DNA from: Dama dama
Lineage: Eukaryota; Chordata; Mammalia; Artiodactyla; Cervidae
DNA: 64,000 nt
Assembly (NCBI RefSeq): GCF_033118175.1
Contig: NC_083701.1
Span: 69,525,001 to 69,589,000 of the forward strand
Direction of reading: 5' to 3'
Made by a program: the position numbers and the translations under genes. Positions 47,502-58,145 of the stretch are shown piece after piece; position 1 is the first letter of the stretch, and each line of letters begins with the position of its first letter. The notes under the pieces were generated by a model. It was given only the letters and a program-made list of their open reading frames with translations. It did not search any database and was not told where the DNA came from.

Positions 47502-48640
47502 CAAAACATCAATGAATTTTTTTTCTTTAACTTTTAATTTTGTATTGGGGTATAGCTGATTAACACACAGTGTTGTGATAGTTTCAGGTGAGCAGCAAAG
47601 GGACTCAGTGATACATATACATGTCCCCGTTCTCTCCCAAACTCCCCTCCTATGAGGTTGCCATGTAACACTGAACAGAGTCCCCATGTGCTATGCAGCA
47701 TGTCTTTGTTGGCTCTCCATTTTAAATACAGCAGGGTGTACATGTCCATTCCAAACTCCCTAACTATCCCATCCCCCCATCCTTCTCCCTGGCAGCCATA
47801 AGTTCATTCCCTAAGTCTGTGAGTCTCTTACTAAGTAAGTTCAACTGTATCATGTTTTTTTTTTTAGATTCCACATATAAAGGATGTCATATGATATTTC
47901 TCTGTCTGACATATGATGCCCATCTGTGTTGCTGCAAATAGCATTATTTCATTCTCTGTAATGGCTGAGTAATATTCCCTTTTGTATCACATTTGCACAT
48001 ATGTACCACATCTTTATCTGTTCCACTGTGGATGGGAACTTAGGCTGTTTCCATGTCTTGGCTATGGTAAACAGTGCTACAATGAACAGAGAAATATAAG
48101 AAACATTCCATTTATCAGCGCATCCAAAAAAAAAAAATAGACCTCGAATAAACCTATTTATTTTTTATTTTTTTTTTTTAGAATAAATCTATTTAAAGAA
48201 ACAAAATAAATCTACCTAAGGGCTTCCCTCATGGCTCAGTGGTAAAGAATCCACCTGCCAAAGCAGGGGATGCAGGTCTTATCCTCAGGTCAGAAAGGTC
48301 CCCTGGAGAAGGAAATGGCAACCTACTCCAGTATTTTGCCTGGGAAATGCCATGAACAGAGGAGACTTGTGGGCTACAGTCTATGGGGCCACAACAGATT
48401 TAGACACTGTTTAATGACTAAACAGCAACAAGGCGAAAAAAGACCTCTACTCCAAAAACTGTAAGATAATGATAAAAGAAATCAAAGAAGACACAAATAG
48501 TTGGAAAGATATACCATCGTCATGGATTGGAAGAATCAATATGGTCAAAATGACTATACTACCCAAGGCAATCTACATATCCAATGCAATCTCTGAAATC
48601 CCATTCCTGGGCATATTTCTGGACAAAAACATCAACAAAT
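47502..48640 (-). mobile_element. Twin-primed L1 LINE with 5' inversion and target-site duplication
   Basis: Bases 47518-48086 are a reverse L1 3' end: T-rich start, 'ttttgtattggggtatagct', 'gttgccatgtaacactgaac', 'tctgtgagtctcttactaag', 'tgctgcaaatagcattattt' and 'gctatggtaaacagtgctac'. At about 48087 the strand switches and forward L1 ORF2 follows ('gaaacattccatttatcagc', then after a nested SINE 'gaagacacaaatagttggaa', 'tcatggattggaagaatcaa' and 'cattcctgggcatatttctg'). The last words of the inverted part lie just upstream of the first words of the 3' part in L1 order. The duplications are caaaacatcaatgaat (47502-47517) and caaaaacatcaacaaat (48624-48640). All of this fits twin priming. 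There is also an apparent internal jump near 48592. Confidence 0.85.
48221..48432 (+). mobile_element. Bov-tA SINE nested in the inverted part of the L1
   Basis: Forward full-length copy: head 'gcttccctcatggctcagtg', 'ggtcccctggagaaggaaat' and tail 'gacactgtttaatgactaaa' with 'cagcaaca'. The left flank 'atctacctaagg' and right flank 'aaggcgaaaaaagacctcta' are contiguous L1 ORF2, with a short AAGG shared at both edges. The SINE is therefore younger than the L1 that holds it. Confidence 0.92.
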
Positions 48641-48955
48641 CTTATAAATATTATTTTCATGGGTTAATACTTACAATGTAATTTTTATAAAACTATAACA
48701 GTAAAAAAATAAATCATCTAAATTTTTAGATTATACACACAAATCTAAAGAGAAAAGAAAAATCAAAGAAATGGCTAAATTCAAAATTCAGAACAATTGT
48801 TACTCCTGGGTACAAAGCAATAGACTCAGAAAAGACTATGCAGATGGCTACAATGGAAATAGGCCTTGTCATGTAATGGGTTTATGTTCATTTATTTTAT
48901 TATTTTCCTGTCTCACACTTTCTCCAAATATGTTATGAATATATTAAATGTTAAA

Positions 48956-50227
48956 TTGGTTTGGCCAAAATTTTCCTTGGTTTTTAAGTAAAATAAACCA
49001 TTTTGACCAAGAACTTTATTGAACAACTTCTTTATTGTTTTGTTCCACTACCTTCTGCCATTTTTCAGGCAACTTCATAATTCCATCTTCCCAAAACTTT
49101 TTATCATTTGTGAGCAAAGAATTGTTCCAGGTATCTTTTGGAAGATACCTGTTCCAGTCTTCCAAGGAATTGAAATTTTTTTCCATTAAGAGAGTTTTGT
49201 AAAGACCAGAATAAATGGCAATCTGAAGATGCAACATCTGGTGAGTATGACAGAAGAGTTAGAACTTCCTAACCAAGCTGTAAAAGCTTTTGCCTGGTCA
49301 TCAGAGAAGCATGTAGCCCTATGTTATCCTGATGGCAGATTTTGAGTTTTCTGTTGACTAATTCTGGATGCTTTTCATCAAGTGCTTTCAGTTTGTCTAA
49401 CTGGGAACAGTACTTGTTGGAATTAATCATTTGATTTTCAGAAGGAGCTCATCATAGAGGACTCCCTTCCAACTTCATTGTATACACATCACCTTCTTTG
49501 GATAAAGACCACCCTTTGGTGTGGTTGGTGATGGATCCTTTCGTTTGCCCCATGATCTCTTCCATTTCACATTATTATACTGTATCCACTTTTCATCATC
49601 CATCATAATTTGTCCTAACAATGGAAAGCTTTTGTTACATTTCAGTAGAGAATCACATGCAGAAATATAGTCAAGAAAGTTTTTTCTGTTTATATGGAAC
49701 CCAAACATCAAAGCAATTAACATAGTCAAGCTGGTACAAATGATTATCAGTGTTTTATTTGGATATTTTTAGTATATCAACTATCTCCCATGTGGTAGAA
49801 TGATGATTGTTCTCAATTAATGTCTCAATTTGATTACTATCAACTTCAACTGGTTTAATTGACCATGGAGTATTGTCCAGTGAGAAATCTCCAGCAGGAA
49901 GTGTCACAAACCGCTTCTGACATGCTTGCTAAGTCACAGCATCTTCTCCATATACTGTACATGTCTCTCTTTTCATTTCAGTTGCAATTTTACCTTTCTT
50001 GAAGTAATAAAGCATAATGTGCTGAAAAGTTGCTTTTTTACTTCCATCTTCAATGTTAAAATGGCTACCCAAAATTCACCAACTTTGGTGTTCTCTTTTT
50101 AATTCATGCTGATATGACAGTTGTTATAATACAATCTAACAAAACCGTTTCAAATGAAGTTAAAGACAGCTAAGCACTACTACAGCCATCTTATGGAAAA
50201 AAAACAAATGAACATTTTGGCCAACCT
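48956..50227 (-). mobile_element. Near full-length mariner DNA transposon, inactivated transposase
   Basis: Inverted terminal repeats: the left starts 'ttggtttggccaaaattttc' and the right, reversed, 'ggttggccaaaatgttcatt'. They are about 1.27 kb apart, the usual mariner length. Transposase is read right to left. An N-terminal helix-turn-helix region lies near 49980-49770. The first catalytic Asp is in the DDEKW box (49595-49597), the second in HQDN (49326-49328) and the third in SSD (49221-49223). Second and third are separated by 34 residues, the mariner DD34D spacing. The C-terminal part reads LPEKWQKVVEQN. The frame is broken: a TAG lies at 49269-49271, and the first and second Asp are out of frame. 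Thus a fossil. Length and ends resemble ruminant mariners; the subfamily is not decided. Confidence 0.92.
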
Positions 50228-53106
50228 CCCGCCCCTCCCCCGCCCCGCCCCATATAATGGAATCTAAAACAAACAAGAAATCTGAAAAAGAACCCTTTAG
50301 TAGTTCAAGGTTTTGAAACCCAAGATGTGTTGAGGTAGATGCTAACACACACTTTAATTTCCATGAAATAAATAATAGATGGCCAGGGAGAGTCATGCAA
50401 GACCTTTCTGGAAGCTTTATTGGATTCTGAATGAGTTACACAGCAAGGTGTGTCTCCTGAGACACTTTAGTGTTGCTTGACAGTCATATGTCTTCTGTGG
50501 TTCAGGAGTGGTCTTGTCTATGGCTGGGATTGATGTTCAGAGGATGGATTAGATGACCTCTTTGATCTTCAGCATGCAGTCCTTGGTTTTCCTGTCTTGT
50601 CCTCTGGGCCTTGACAACAGCACAGCCTCTCTCTCTCTGCCATGCCTTCCCTGTCTACATTAAACAGTCTACCAAGGGAAACAGACATTCTACTTATAAG
50701 TAAATAGTATCTCTTGGACAAAACATTCATCAGAAGCGATATATAAATGATATATAAATCTAACAACCTAAACTATCAACCCCAGTACTTTGAACTTTTT
50801 ACCTTCCTCAAGGAATGTTAGTGTCCATAGGGACTAAAGTGAATACACATAAACATATCCATACTATGCATGGTTGCCTTTAAAAGTCTGTGTATTTACC
50901 AACAAAAAAATAGAAAATGTATCTCAAGAAATATATATAATTAAATGTGCTTACATATTATATATATATGTACTATATATATATATACACACACACACAA
51001 AGATACACATGAAAATACAGTTCTTAAAGATGATTCTGCAACTAGCAACTATGGTTTTAGAGACTAAATAAAGGAATAATATCCACATTGCTGATCTCTT
51101 GGTGGCACTCTCGGCAGGTTCTTGATTAAGAGGGTCAACAACTCAACAACCCCAGTTCCTGGGGAAGTTTCTGGATGCAGTCCAGGTTCATTTCACCCTG
51201 GCCACGTGAGAGAACGTCAGAAGCCAAAATCAGGCAAGTAATTCTCACTTAGGTTATAGCTACAGAAATATATGCTGCACTATCGCAGTTAATAAGTTTA
51301 CATTTCAAAATAATTTGAGGTTCATGTATACAAGGATCTTCATACTGATCTTGTTAGACTAATCAAAACAATCCAATAATCTCCATACCCCTGCCCCTGC
51401 CTGGCGCCTCGCAGAGTGACATACAGTTTCACTTTTCATAGAGTATCTGCATTTTGTGAACTGGAGTAACTTAATAAAGTTATTTTCCTTTGATTTTTTT
51501 TTCATTTGGGGATGTTTCAGGGGTCTTTGACTATCTGTTCACAGACAGAATATAGAACAGTTTTGTTCCTTCAGGAGAGGAAATCCCAACTCCCTAGAAA
51601 ACGTGTCATTTATTATTTGAGGTAGAGGGAAGAGGGAGGACTCAAGGAGAACTTTCTATTTTCCTGTTAGACTAGAAGACTTATACAATAAGAATATATT
51701 TGTATATTATTTGTGTCCTTTAAAACAAATAAAGTGTATTGAAAAAGAAATCACTGGAAGGAGATGAGACATGAGCAGGGCGTATGATGTAACACACACA
51801 ACCGCAATTTGAAGTTTTCAAGGCAAAAATCTGTGTTCAATTTGCCACTGGAGTCTTACAGCAAGCATTGTACTTCCCCTCGCACCCCCGCCCTCAGAGC
51901 AGCAGCCAGCTGCAACACAGATTCCCACCCAGACGGAATGCAGGTGAAACTCCAGTACAGCAAGAGCCCAGTCAGAAGGGGGCATGTGGAGTTTGGAGAG
52001 TTTTAGAAAATTTTATTGCAGGAACACATGTGTTAGCGGAGCAGATGGAAGCAATTATGGGAGGAAAACTTTGCCCTATCCTTAAAACCACATTCCAATA
52101 GTGTGAGCTCAGGCTAATGACTATCCTTGAGGACAAGTAAAATCAGACCACAGTGAATTTTGAAGATTGACTTCACATTGCATCAGGTCGTGATCTGCCT
52201 GCTAAAAACTCATCAAAACTTGATATTATCTCTTCTCACCAGAAAGAGAGGTGACCTCAAATTCACTCATCTAAAATTAATATGCTTTCCTCTAGTCTCT
52301 GTTATAAACCTCATCTGACACTGGTATTTTATACTCTGACTGGTAGGAAGTATCAATACAACTATAAATAGTTTGATTATTCCAGATAGGAGAAACTCAC
52401 TTCATTTGGCTATTTCTGTGCATGTAGTCCTTTCTGAAATGTTCTTCTCTGTGATGGAGACAGGCAGACACCTGCTATCTCCTTTAATAAATAGTATCAC
52501 AGGAGTTAGGATGAGGAAAATAAAGCAGAATGAGGTTGAGTGCTAAATCTTTGACCTATAAAACAGTCAGAAGGATTAGATATAAGTCCGGCTCCATGAA
52601 CTCTCTTGTCTAAGGGTTTATTTTGCAGACTTGGACACTAAAGTAATTTTTCTCCCTCTTTGGCATTGTCATATAATTGTTTCTCCTTACAAGAGATTCT
52701 CAAAAAACCTGGATGGTAATGATTATGGATGTATAGATAGTGTTTGTCTTATAGTAGTATAGTATCACTCACCAGAGGAGTTCAACTTCTTTACTCTCAT
52801 GAAACCACTGACTGAATAATTTATTGAAAAGAGAACAAAAGAACTAGAAAGGTATGGAAATTCAGGGCCCAAAAGAAATAAAATAGATTTCTCAGTTTCT
52901 AAATTAGTCTTCTGGCAATATGCATAATCTTCCTTCCTGTCAAAAGATGAAATAATTTAGATATTTAAGATCTGACTTTTTAAATATTTTGTTACTGAAA
53001 GTAGAGGAATACATGATAGTTTAACTTTGGTTTTGAGCTCTTTCGTTTAAGACACAAGGCAAAATTTCAAAGGTAGTTCCAACAGGCATGCCAGCTCATT
53101 ACATAT
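50228..53106. other. Unique stretch with simple repeats
   Basis: A C-rich strip follows the mariner edge (50227-50250). TA and CA microsatellites lie at 50956-50999. A reverse-strand AATAAAGC lies near 50415-50422, within unique sequence that shows no coding match I recognise. Otherwise no gene or named repeat in 2.9 kb. Confidence 0.42.
50956..50999. repeat. Compound (TA)n and (CA)n microsatellite
   Basis: TA tracts at 50958-50970 and 50974-50987 are joined to a CA tract to 50999. Likely length-variable. Confidence 0.95.
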
Positions 53107-53249
53107 ACACAAAAAGTGAAAGTGAAGTCGCTCAGTCATGTCCGACTCTTTGCCACCCCATGGACTGTAACCTACCAGGCTCCTCTGTCCATGGAATTTT
53201 CCAGGCATGGACACTGGAGTGAGGTGCCATTTCCTTCTCCAAACACAAA
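53107..53249 (-). mobile_element. BovA monomer SINE without tRNA head
   Basis: Reverse copy with 'gtcgctcagtcatgtccgac', 'catggactgtaacctaccag' and 'gaattttccaggcatggaca', stopping at 'ccatttccttctcc'. It is therefore a single BovA unit with no tRNA part. A likely short duplication, acacaaa, is at 53107-53113 and 53243-53249. Confidence 0.9.
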
Positions 53250-53261
53250 GGCACAGACCAA

Positions 53262-53425
53262 AAGTTAGAAACTGCAGCTTTCATTCCTGGTTTTTCCAGA
53301 GATGATGCTTGTTATTTTGGACAAGTGACTTAACTTTCCAGTTCTCAGTGAACACATGCAAAATGGGAAGAATAATGCCCGCCCTATTTCCTAGGTTAAT
53401 TAGGTATGGAAATAAGAAAAACATG
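53262..53425 (+). mobile_element. MIR SINE
   Basis: 'ttgttattttggacaagtga' followed by 'cttaactttccagttctcag', 'catgcaaaatgggaagaata' and 'atgcccgccctatttcctag' is the MIR core in forward order. Confidence 0.82.
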
Positions 53426-53679
53426 TTTGAAAGTGTAACTGGAAGTGTGTTTGCTTAGGTGACCCAAGTAAGTGTAGTCTCCTGTAAGTGACTATATATG
53501 TAACTCTCGTTTTCTAATCTACTTTATTAAGACCTCTAGATAATAATGTCTGTTTCTAATTCAATGTTTTAGAATTCTGTGGAAATATATAAATTCAACA
53601 AATGCAATTGTTGGGAATAACCAAATCCTCACTGTGAAATTAACTACTACATTGAGTTTATTGGCAATTGATTTACCCA

Positions 53680-53795
53680 TACATGCATTAGTGCAGCAAA
53701 TAATTCAGAGCACCTGTGATTTGACGTACTTTGCATTAGATGTTAAGGATACAGTGATGAGGAAAATAGGGTAACCATAGCTGAAGTAAGAACAG
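53680..53795 (-). mobile_element. L2 LINE 3'-end fragment (reverse)
   Basis: 'cagcaaataattcagagcac', 'ctttgcattagatgttaagg' and 'atacagtgatgaggaaaata' follow the reverse L2 3' end. Short and diverged. Confidence 0.5.
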
Positions 53796-54385
53796 ATGCT
53801 AGACAGAAGCTGGGGACAAGGAGGAGGAGGAGATGGATGTCATAAGGGAACTCTCAGACTTGGTCATCCAAGACTGCCTAGTGCATTGAAGGGGCTCAGA
53901 TTACAATCACATGGTCCAAATGAAAAGGCAGAAAGTGATGTTCTTGATTAGCCAAATTTGAAGCACTGTCAGAATAGCAATCCCATCATCCCTTTCATGA
54001 CTAGCAGTCCTATTGGTCAGCATCGGAGGCACAAGGCTAGAAGGCTCATCCCTTCTTACTCATCAGTTGATTTTGTCTCTCCTATTTCAAGAAATATTTC
54101 AAATCCATTTCAGTCTCCCCAAACCCCCAGTGAGAGCACCCTCACACATGGCACCATTTTGTCTCCACAGGGATACTGAAGGTCTTTCCATTTCATTTAC
54201 TATACTTGTAGGGGAGAGCGGGGCAGTCTTACAGAGCTGAGTCCTTAACCTACATTCTCCAATGTTATCTCCAGGTAGATAGTGTCAGAATTGAATTGAA
54301 TTGTAGGATACCCAGCTGGTGTCCTGAAAACTGCTGACTTTTGGTGCAGGAAACCTCCCCTTTACATGTTGCAAATCTGATCTCC
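53796..54385. other. Unique sequence
   Basis: No gene or named repeat. The two overlapping open frames at 53958-54240 (73 and 75 codons) have no domain signal. Confidence 0.4.
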
Positions 54386-54387
54386 AA

Positions 54388-54550
54388 AACCAAAGATTAA
54401 CATATGTCATACCTGTCACTGGCTTATCTTTCATCTCCATCTCACCTGTATTTTATCTCCATGACAGAGCCTTTGTCTACTTTCATTCTCACTGCCTTGC
54501 ACAGTGCTCATCATAATGTAAGCACTCAAAGACTGAAAGAACATGACCAA
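54388..54550 (+). mobile_element. L2 LINE 3' end
   Basis: 'tatctccatgacagagcctt', 'tcattctcactgccttgcac', 'agtgctcatcataatgtaag' and 'cactcaaagactgaaagaac' follow the L2 3' end in order. Confidence 0.6.
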
Positions 54551-54631
54551 ATTTTATTCATAGTATGTTATAAACAAGGCTGTGAGAATACACAGAATGG
54601 TGCAAGTAACAATGACTTAGAAACAGGAGGG

Positions 54632-54672
54632 ACATAGAGTTGCAAAGAGTTGGACACGACTGAGCAGCTTTC
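54632..54672 (+). mobile_element. 5'-truncated SINE/BovB tail
   Basis: 'catagagttgcaaagagttg' then 'gacacgactgagcagctttc' is the last 40 bases of a ruminant SINE or BovB. Confidence 0.78.
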
Positions 54673-54894
54673 AGTTTTCATGAAAAATTTAATGCAACAT
54701 GTTAAGATGTTTGTGCTTTATCTAATGCACAACAGGAGCCATAAAAATTTATTGGAAAGAGAATATATATATGTATAAATTGACTTTTAGGAAAATAGAT
54801 GTGATAGAGGATGCAATGGGTTGAGCAGAGACTGGAAAGAGGGAGATACCGAGAAGTTATCAGTGGACCATGTTAAAAGGTGATGAGGACTTAA

Positions 54895-54975
54895 AGAAGG
54901 CAGTGGTGGCAGGAATCAAGAAGAGGGGTCAGAGAGAGGAAGAGAGAAGGGAGGGGGGAGGTGGGGAGAGACACA
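54895..54975 (+). repeat. Purine-rich low-complexity tract
   Basis: Almost pure A/G sequence (GAGAGAGG-, AGGGAGGGGGGAGG-type) just left of a BovB piece. It is a simple low-complexity tract that could adopt non-B structure. Confidence 0.85.
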
Positions 54976-54996
54976 GAAGATCAAGCAGATGGGACA

Positions 54997-55250
54997 AAGC
55001 TCTTTGCAACGCCATGGACTGCAGCACGCCAGGCCTCCCTGTCCATCACCAACTCCCGGAGCTTGCTCAAATTCATGTCCATCGAGTCGGTGATGCCATC
55101 CAACCATCTCATCCTCTGTCGTCCCCTTTTCCTCCTGCCTTCAATCTTTCCCAGCATCAGGGTCTTTTCCAAGGAGTCAGTTCTTCCCAACAGGTGGCCA
55201 AAGGATTGGAGTTTCAGCTTCAGCATCTGTCCTTTCAATGAATATTCTAA
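54997..55250 (-). mobile_element. BovB LINE fragment (reverse, truncated at both ends)
   Basis: 'ctctttgcaacgccatggac', 'tcaccaactcccggagcttg', 'gatgccatccaaccatctca', 'caatctttcccagcatcagg' and 'ttggagtttcagcttcagca' cover the C-terminal ORF and most of the 3' end. The reverse reading contains KLKLQSFGHLLGRTDSLEKT and then RRKRGRQRMRWLDGITDSMD without a stop, but this is only a tail of the protein. The terminal ACTGA repeats are missing. Confidence 0.92.
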
Positions 55251-55383
55251 TGATTAGCCATGTTTAAAATCAGCCAGACTATATGATGATCTTATACTTT
55301 TATCTAGCTAGTTTCACTTTTTTCTATTTCATATTCAGGGTTCCCATTTCATTTAGTTTATATTTTCCAATTTCTCCATCTCT

Positions 55384-55401
55384 TCCTTTTTTTTTTTTTT
55401 T
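55384..55401. repeat. Poly-T tract
   Basis: A pure run of about 16 T in unassigned CT-rich sequence. Confidence 0.9.
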
Positions 55402-55559
55402 GATGTTCTTTCTCAAGCCTTTATCAAGTATAGTATAAAAGCTCTTGTATACATATATATAAGTAGTATGTGTAAATATATATATATTAGAAACTTATGA
55501 ATTTTGCCTAACTAAATAATTTGTGATATTTTGATTCCACTTGTTTGACTTAGTATGAA

Positions 55560-55786
55560 TAAATGCTAGATTTCTAATTAAAAAATAGATATGCAACAAG
55601 CAAAAAAGGTTTACTAAGTAGCACAGGGAACTATAATCAATATCATGTAATATCCTATAATAGAAAATAATCTGAAAAATAATATATGTGTATACATATA
55701 ATTGAATCAGTTTGTTATATACATGAAAATATTGAAAATCAACTATACTTTAATAAAATACATATATCAAGAAAAAAAATTAAAGA
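55560..55786 (+). mobile_element. L1 LINE 3' end
   Basis: 'agtagcacagggaactataa', 'aatatcctataatagaaaat' and 'gaatcagtttgttatataca' lead to 'aatcaactatactttaataa' and an A-rich tail at 55771-55786. This is the terminal L1 3' untranslated region, 5'-truncated, of the same general kind as the reverse L1 ends at 41.3 and 47.5 kb. Confidence 0.75.
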
Positions 55787-55914
55787 GAGAAGAAAGGGGT
55801 CAGAAAAGAGACAAGTGATGGAAGTGATGGTCTGTAGGGAATAAGCTGAGAAGGAAGACAAGTGAATTCTCGTTTCTAATTTAGAAGACCAAGTGAATGG
55901 TGATTCAATCACCT

Positions 55915-56155
55915 AAACTCAAAAACTTTGGACTTCCCTGGTAGCTAAGACGATAAAGATTCTGCTGGCAATGCAGGAGACTTGGGTTCAATCCTTAGGT
56001 CAGGAAGATCCCCTGGAAAAGATAATGGCAACCCACTCTAGTATACTTGCCTGAAGTATTCCATGGACAGAGAGGCTGGTGGGCTACAGTTCATGGAGTC
56101 GCGAAGAGTCAGACATGAATAAGCAACTAACACTTTCACTTTCAAACTCAAAAAC
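55915..56155 (+). mobile_element. Bov-tA SINE with target-site duplication
   Basis: Forward full-length copy between perfect 12-base duplications, aaactcaaaaac, at 55915-55926 and 56144-56155. Head 'ttggacttccctggtagcta', box-B-like 'gggttcaatccttaggtcag', body 'gagaggctggtgggctacag' and tail with CACTTTCACTTTC. Confidence 0.96.
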
Positions 56156-56685
56156 AAAGAGAAGAAGCAAGTTTCAGAAAAAAAGAATATCAATTCTTTT
56201 TTCTAATTTAAAAAACTTTTTTTCCCCCCCAAATAGGCAGAAAACTTGGAATGCACAGAAGAAATGCAAAGGGAAAAAAGCCAACTGGATTCCTACCTCC
56301 TAACTGCTATCATTAATAAAAGTTTGCTATGTGGCCGTATGTGCACACAGAGACATAGAGATGTTTGTTTTCGTTTTATGTATTGGAAATATAGCTTTCT
56401 TTTTAATATCACAATATATTATACCATTTTACAAAATAAAACAAATGTTAACAAAGTAAATAAATGTTTTTCTACACCATAATTTGTTAATGGCTTCTTA
56501 ATGTAGTACATTGTCATATGGTACACCAAATTTTAATTGACTAATTCCCCATTATGGAACACTTAGTATTTTTCAAATTTTATTGTTGAAAATAGTTACA
56601 GTGAATATTTTTTACAAATTCATTTAAAGAATACTAAAATTAAAGAACATGAAAGTCAACTGTAATAAATAAATTCTGTACTCTA
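56156..56685. other. Unique AT-rich sequence
   Basis: No gene or confidently named repeat. Parts resemble worn L1 3' sequence ('tactccttattatggaacac'-like), but not enough to call. Confidence 0.35.
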
Positions 56686-56689
56686 AATA

Positions 56690-56875
56690 TATTCTAAATA
56701 CTGTATGAGGTGCTTATGAACATTATTTTATTCAGTTCTTTCTCACTAATTTTGTCAACTCTGTTTCACAGGTAAGAAAACAAAGGCTTAAAAGGGATAC
56801 GTAATTTGTATGTGTTCACACAGTCAAGTCCCAAAACAAGGATTCCATTACAGTGTAGACAACACACAGTCTCAA
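56690..56875 (-). mobile_element. MIR SINE (reverse)
   Basis: 'gtatgaggtgcttatgaaca', 'ctctgtttcacaggtaagaa', 'aacaaaggcttaaaagggat' and 'gtgttcacacagtcaagtcc' follow the reverse MIR order. Confidence 0.75.
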
Positions 56876-57024
56876 TCACCGCCCTAGGCCGCCTCTCAGA
56901 TGACTTTAGGAAACGTGGATCTGCCGCTCAATGGAAGGTAGAAATTAAAGGTAGGTTTTGTGAGGCATCAGCACCCAGGTGAATGGATCACAGTTCAGCT
57001 GTTGATTATCACACAGGGAGATTT

Positions 57025-57167
57025 CTGATCACATGGCTGACCCCAGAAGAATTTAATCAGAGTATCAGGTTGAGAGAGAGTCACCCCAGGTATTAGCAGG
57101 TTTTAAAAGTGCCGCAGGTATTGCTAATATGCAGCCACTGCTGAGAATCATTGATCTAAAGCAACTG
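57025..57167 (+). mobile_element. hAT-Charlie (MER5A-like) remnant
   Basis: 'ggctgaccccagaagaattt' then 'aatcagagtatcaggttgag', 'cccaggtattagcaggtttt' and the end 'ctgctgagaatcattgatct' follow the remembered second half of MER5A ('...gagaaccactgatct'). It is non-autonomous, a product of an extinct mammalian DNA transposon. Confidence 0.55.
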
Positions 57168-57231
57168 AAGCCTAAAGCTAAGGACTAGATAAGATTGCCA
57201 GGAGGCTACACACAGAATGGAAAGTAAAGAC

Positions 57232-57382
57232 TCTGCGTGCTCAGTCGATCAGCTGTGAATGACTTTTTTGCAACCTTACAGACTGCAGCCCACCAGGGTC
57301 CACTGTTCATGGGATTTTCCAGAATCCGGGGAATGGGGACTCCCCAGTATACGGGGAGTGGGTTGCCATTTCCTTCTCCAAA
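57232..57382 (-). mobile_element. BovA monomer SINE, altered internally
   Basis: Reverse copy: 'gtgctcagtcgatcagctgt', 'actgcagcccaccagggtcc', 'catgggattttccagaatcc', ending 'ggttgccatttccttctcc'. There is no tRNA head. In place of the usual 'ggcaagaatactggag' it carries a G-rich segment with a 'tggggactcccca' palindrome (about 57335-57347), a local rearrangement. A possible short duplication, aaagac, flanks it. Confidence 0.85.
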
Positions 57383-57884
57383 AGACAATACAGAAAGGCA
57401 GACAAAGTTCCAACACAAGGTTCAGGTCAGCTGTGGCAGGCGGAAGTAAGAATCTATCCAGAAATGATATTCCAAGGGTTATGGAAGAGAGAATTTTACC
57501 AATAATATGTATATGAAATCAAACACATACCCACAGATGTCATTCAACAATTTCAAATAATTTGTTGTATGAACTCAGGGTGATATAGATGTGAACTGCC
57601 AATCTTTCTTGACCTGCCAACTAGCCTGCACCAGAACAGTTCAGGCGTGAGCCTTTTGTCATCCTGTTTTTGCATTGCTGTGTGGGCACTCTGATTAGTT
57701 CCTTTCTATATCCCAGAATGGTCCACTCTGACAAAGTTGCTTGTAGTCTGGTAGAAAATGTTGTATCTGCATAAATAATTACTTTCAGCTCAATGCAGTA
57801 ACTTTCTGCTACTTGCCTCAAACATGCAAACTTTGATAACTATACATTTTGATATATTAAATCATTTATCACATTTTATAAAGA

Positions 57885-57915
<31 letters not shown>

Positions 57916-58145
57916 TATTTGTTAAGTCATGTACGACTCTTTTGTGACCCAATGGACTATAGCCCATCAGGCTCCTCTTGTCCATGGAATTTTCCCGGCA
58001 AGAATACTGGAGTGGGTTGCCATTTCCTTCTCCTGGGTCTCTTCCCAACCCAAGGATCAAACTTGCGTCTCCTGCATTGGCAGGAGGATTCTTTACCACT
58101 GAGCCACCAGGAAAACTCAATATATATATATATATATATATATAT
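57885..58145 (-). mobile_element. Bov-tA SINE inside an AT microsatellite
   Basis: The SINE spans about 57907-58118 in reverse: GTTGTTGTTT tail, 'gttaagtcatgtacgactct', 'cggcaagaatactggagtgg', head 'taccactgagccaccaggaa'. Pure AT runs flank it on both sides (57885-57906 and 58120-58145). The simplest reading is that it inserted into, or at the edge of, a TA-rich target, and that the target-site duplication copied the TA tract, which then expanded separately on each side. Confidence 0.92.

Larger units (their letters stand above)
46180..48880 (+). mobile_element. Old L1 ORF2 and 3' part, host of nested insertions
   Basis: The worn forward L1 order is: 'taaaactaaacacttttgct' then 'tatcaagagataatagagaa'; after a SINE, 'tggcaaaacatataagaaat', 'aaaatactcagtctcaccag', 'aaatatccatcagcagaaaa' and, at 47502, 'caaaacatcaatgaat'. 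The sequence then breaks at a younger L1 and resumes at 48641 with 'cttataaatattattttcat', down to about 48880. Joining the two sides gives the expected old L1 passage (the '...acatggatgaatct.ataaacattatg...' type). Younger insertions inside are at 46611-46844 and 47502-48640. All coding capacity is gone. Confidence 0.65.

Noticed and set aside
50400..50720. Possible processed pseudogene on the minus strand with an AATAAAGC signal
   Set aside because: No protein match I can recognise, no poly-A tail next to the signal and no target-site duplication seen.
54961..55257. Open frames on both strands over a BovB piece
   Set aside because: The minus-strand frame is the end of BovB; the plus-strand frames are its antisense shadows.
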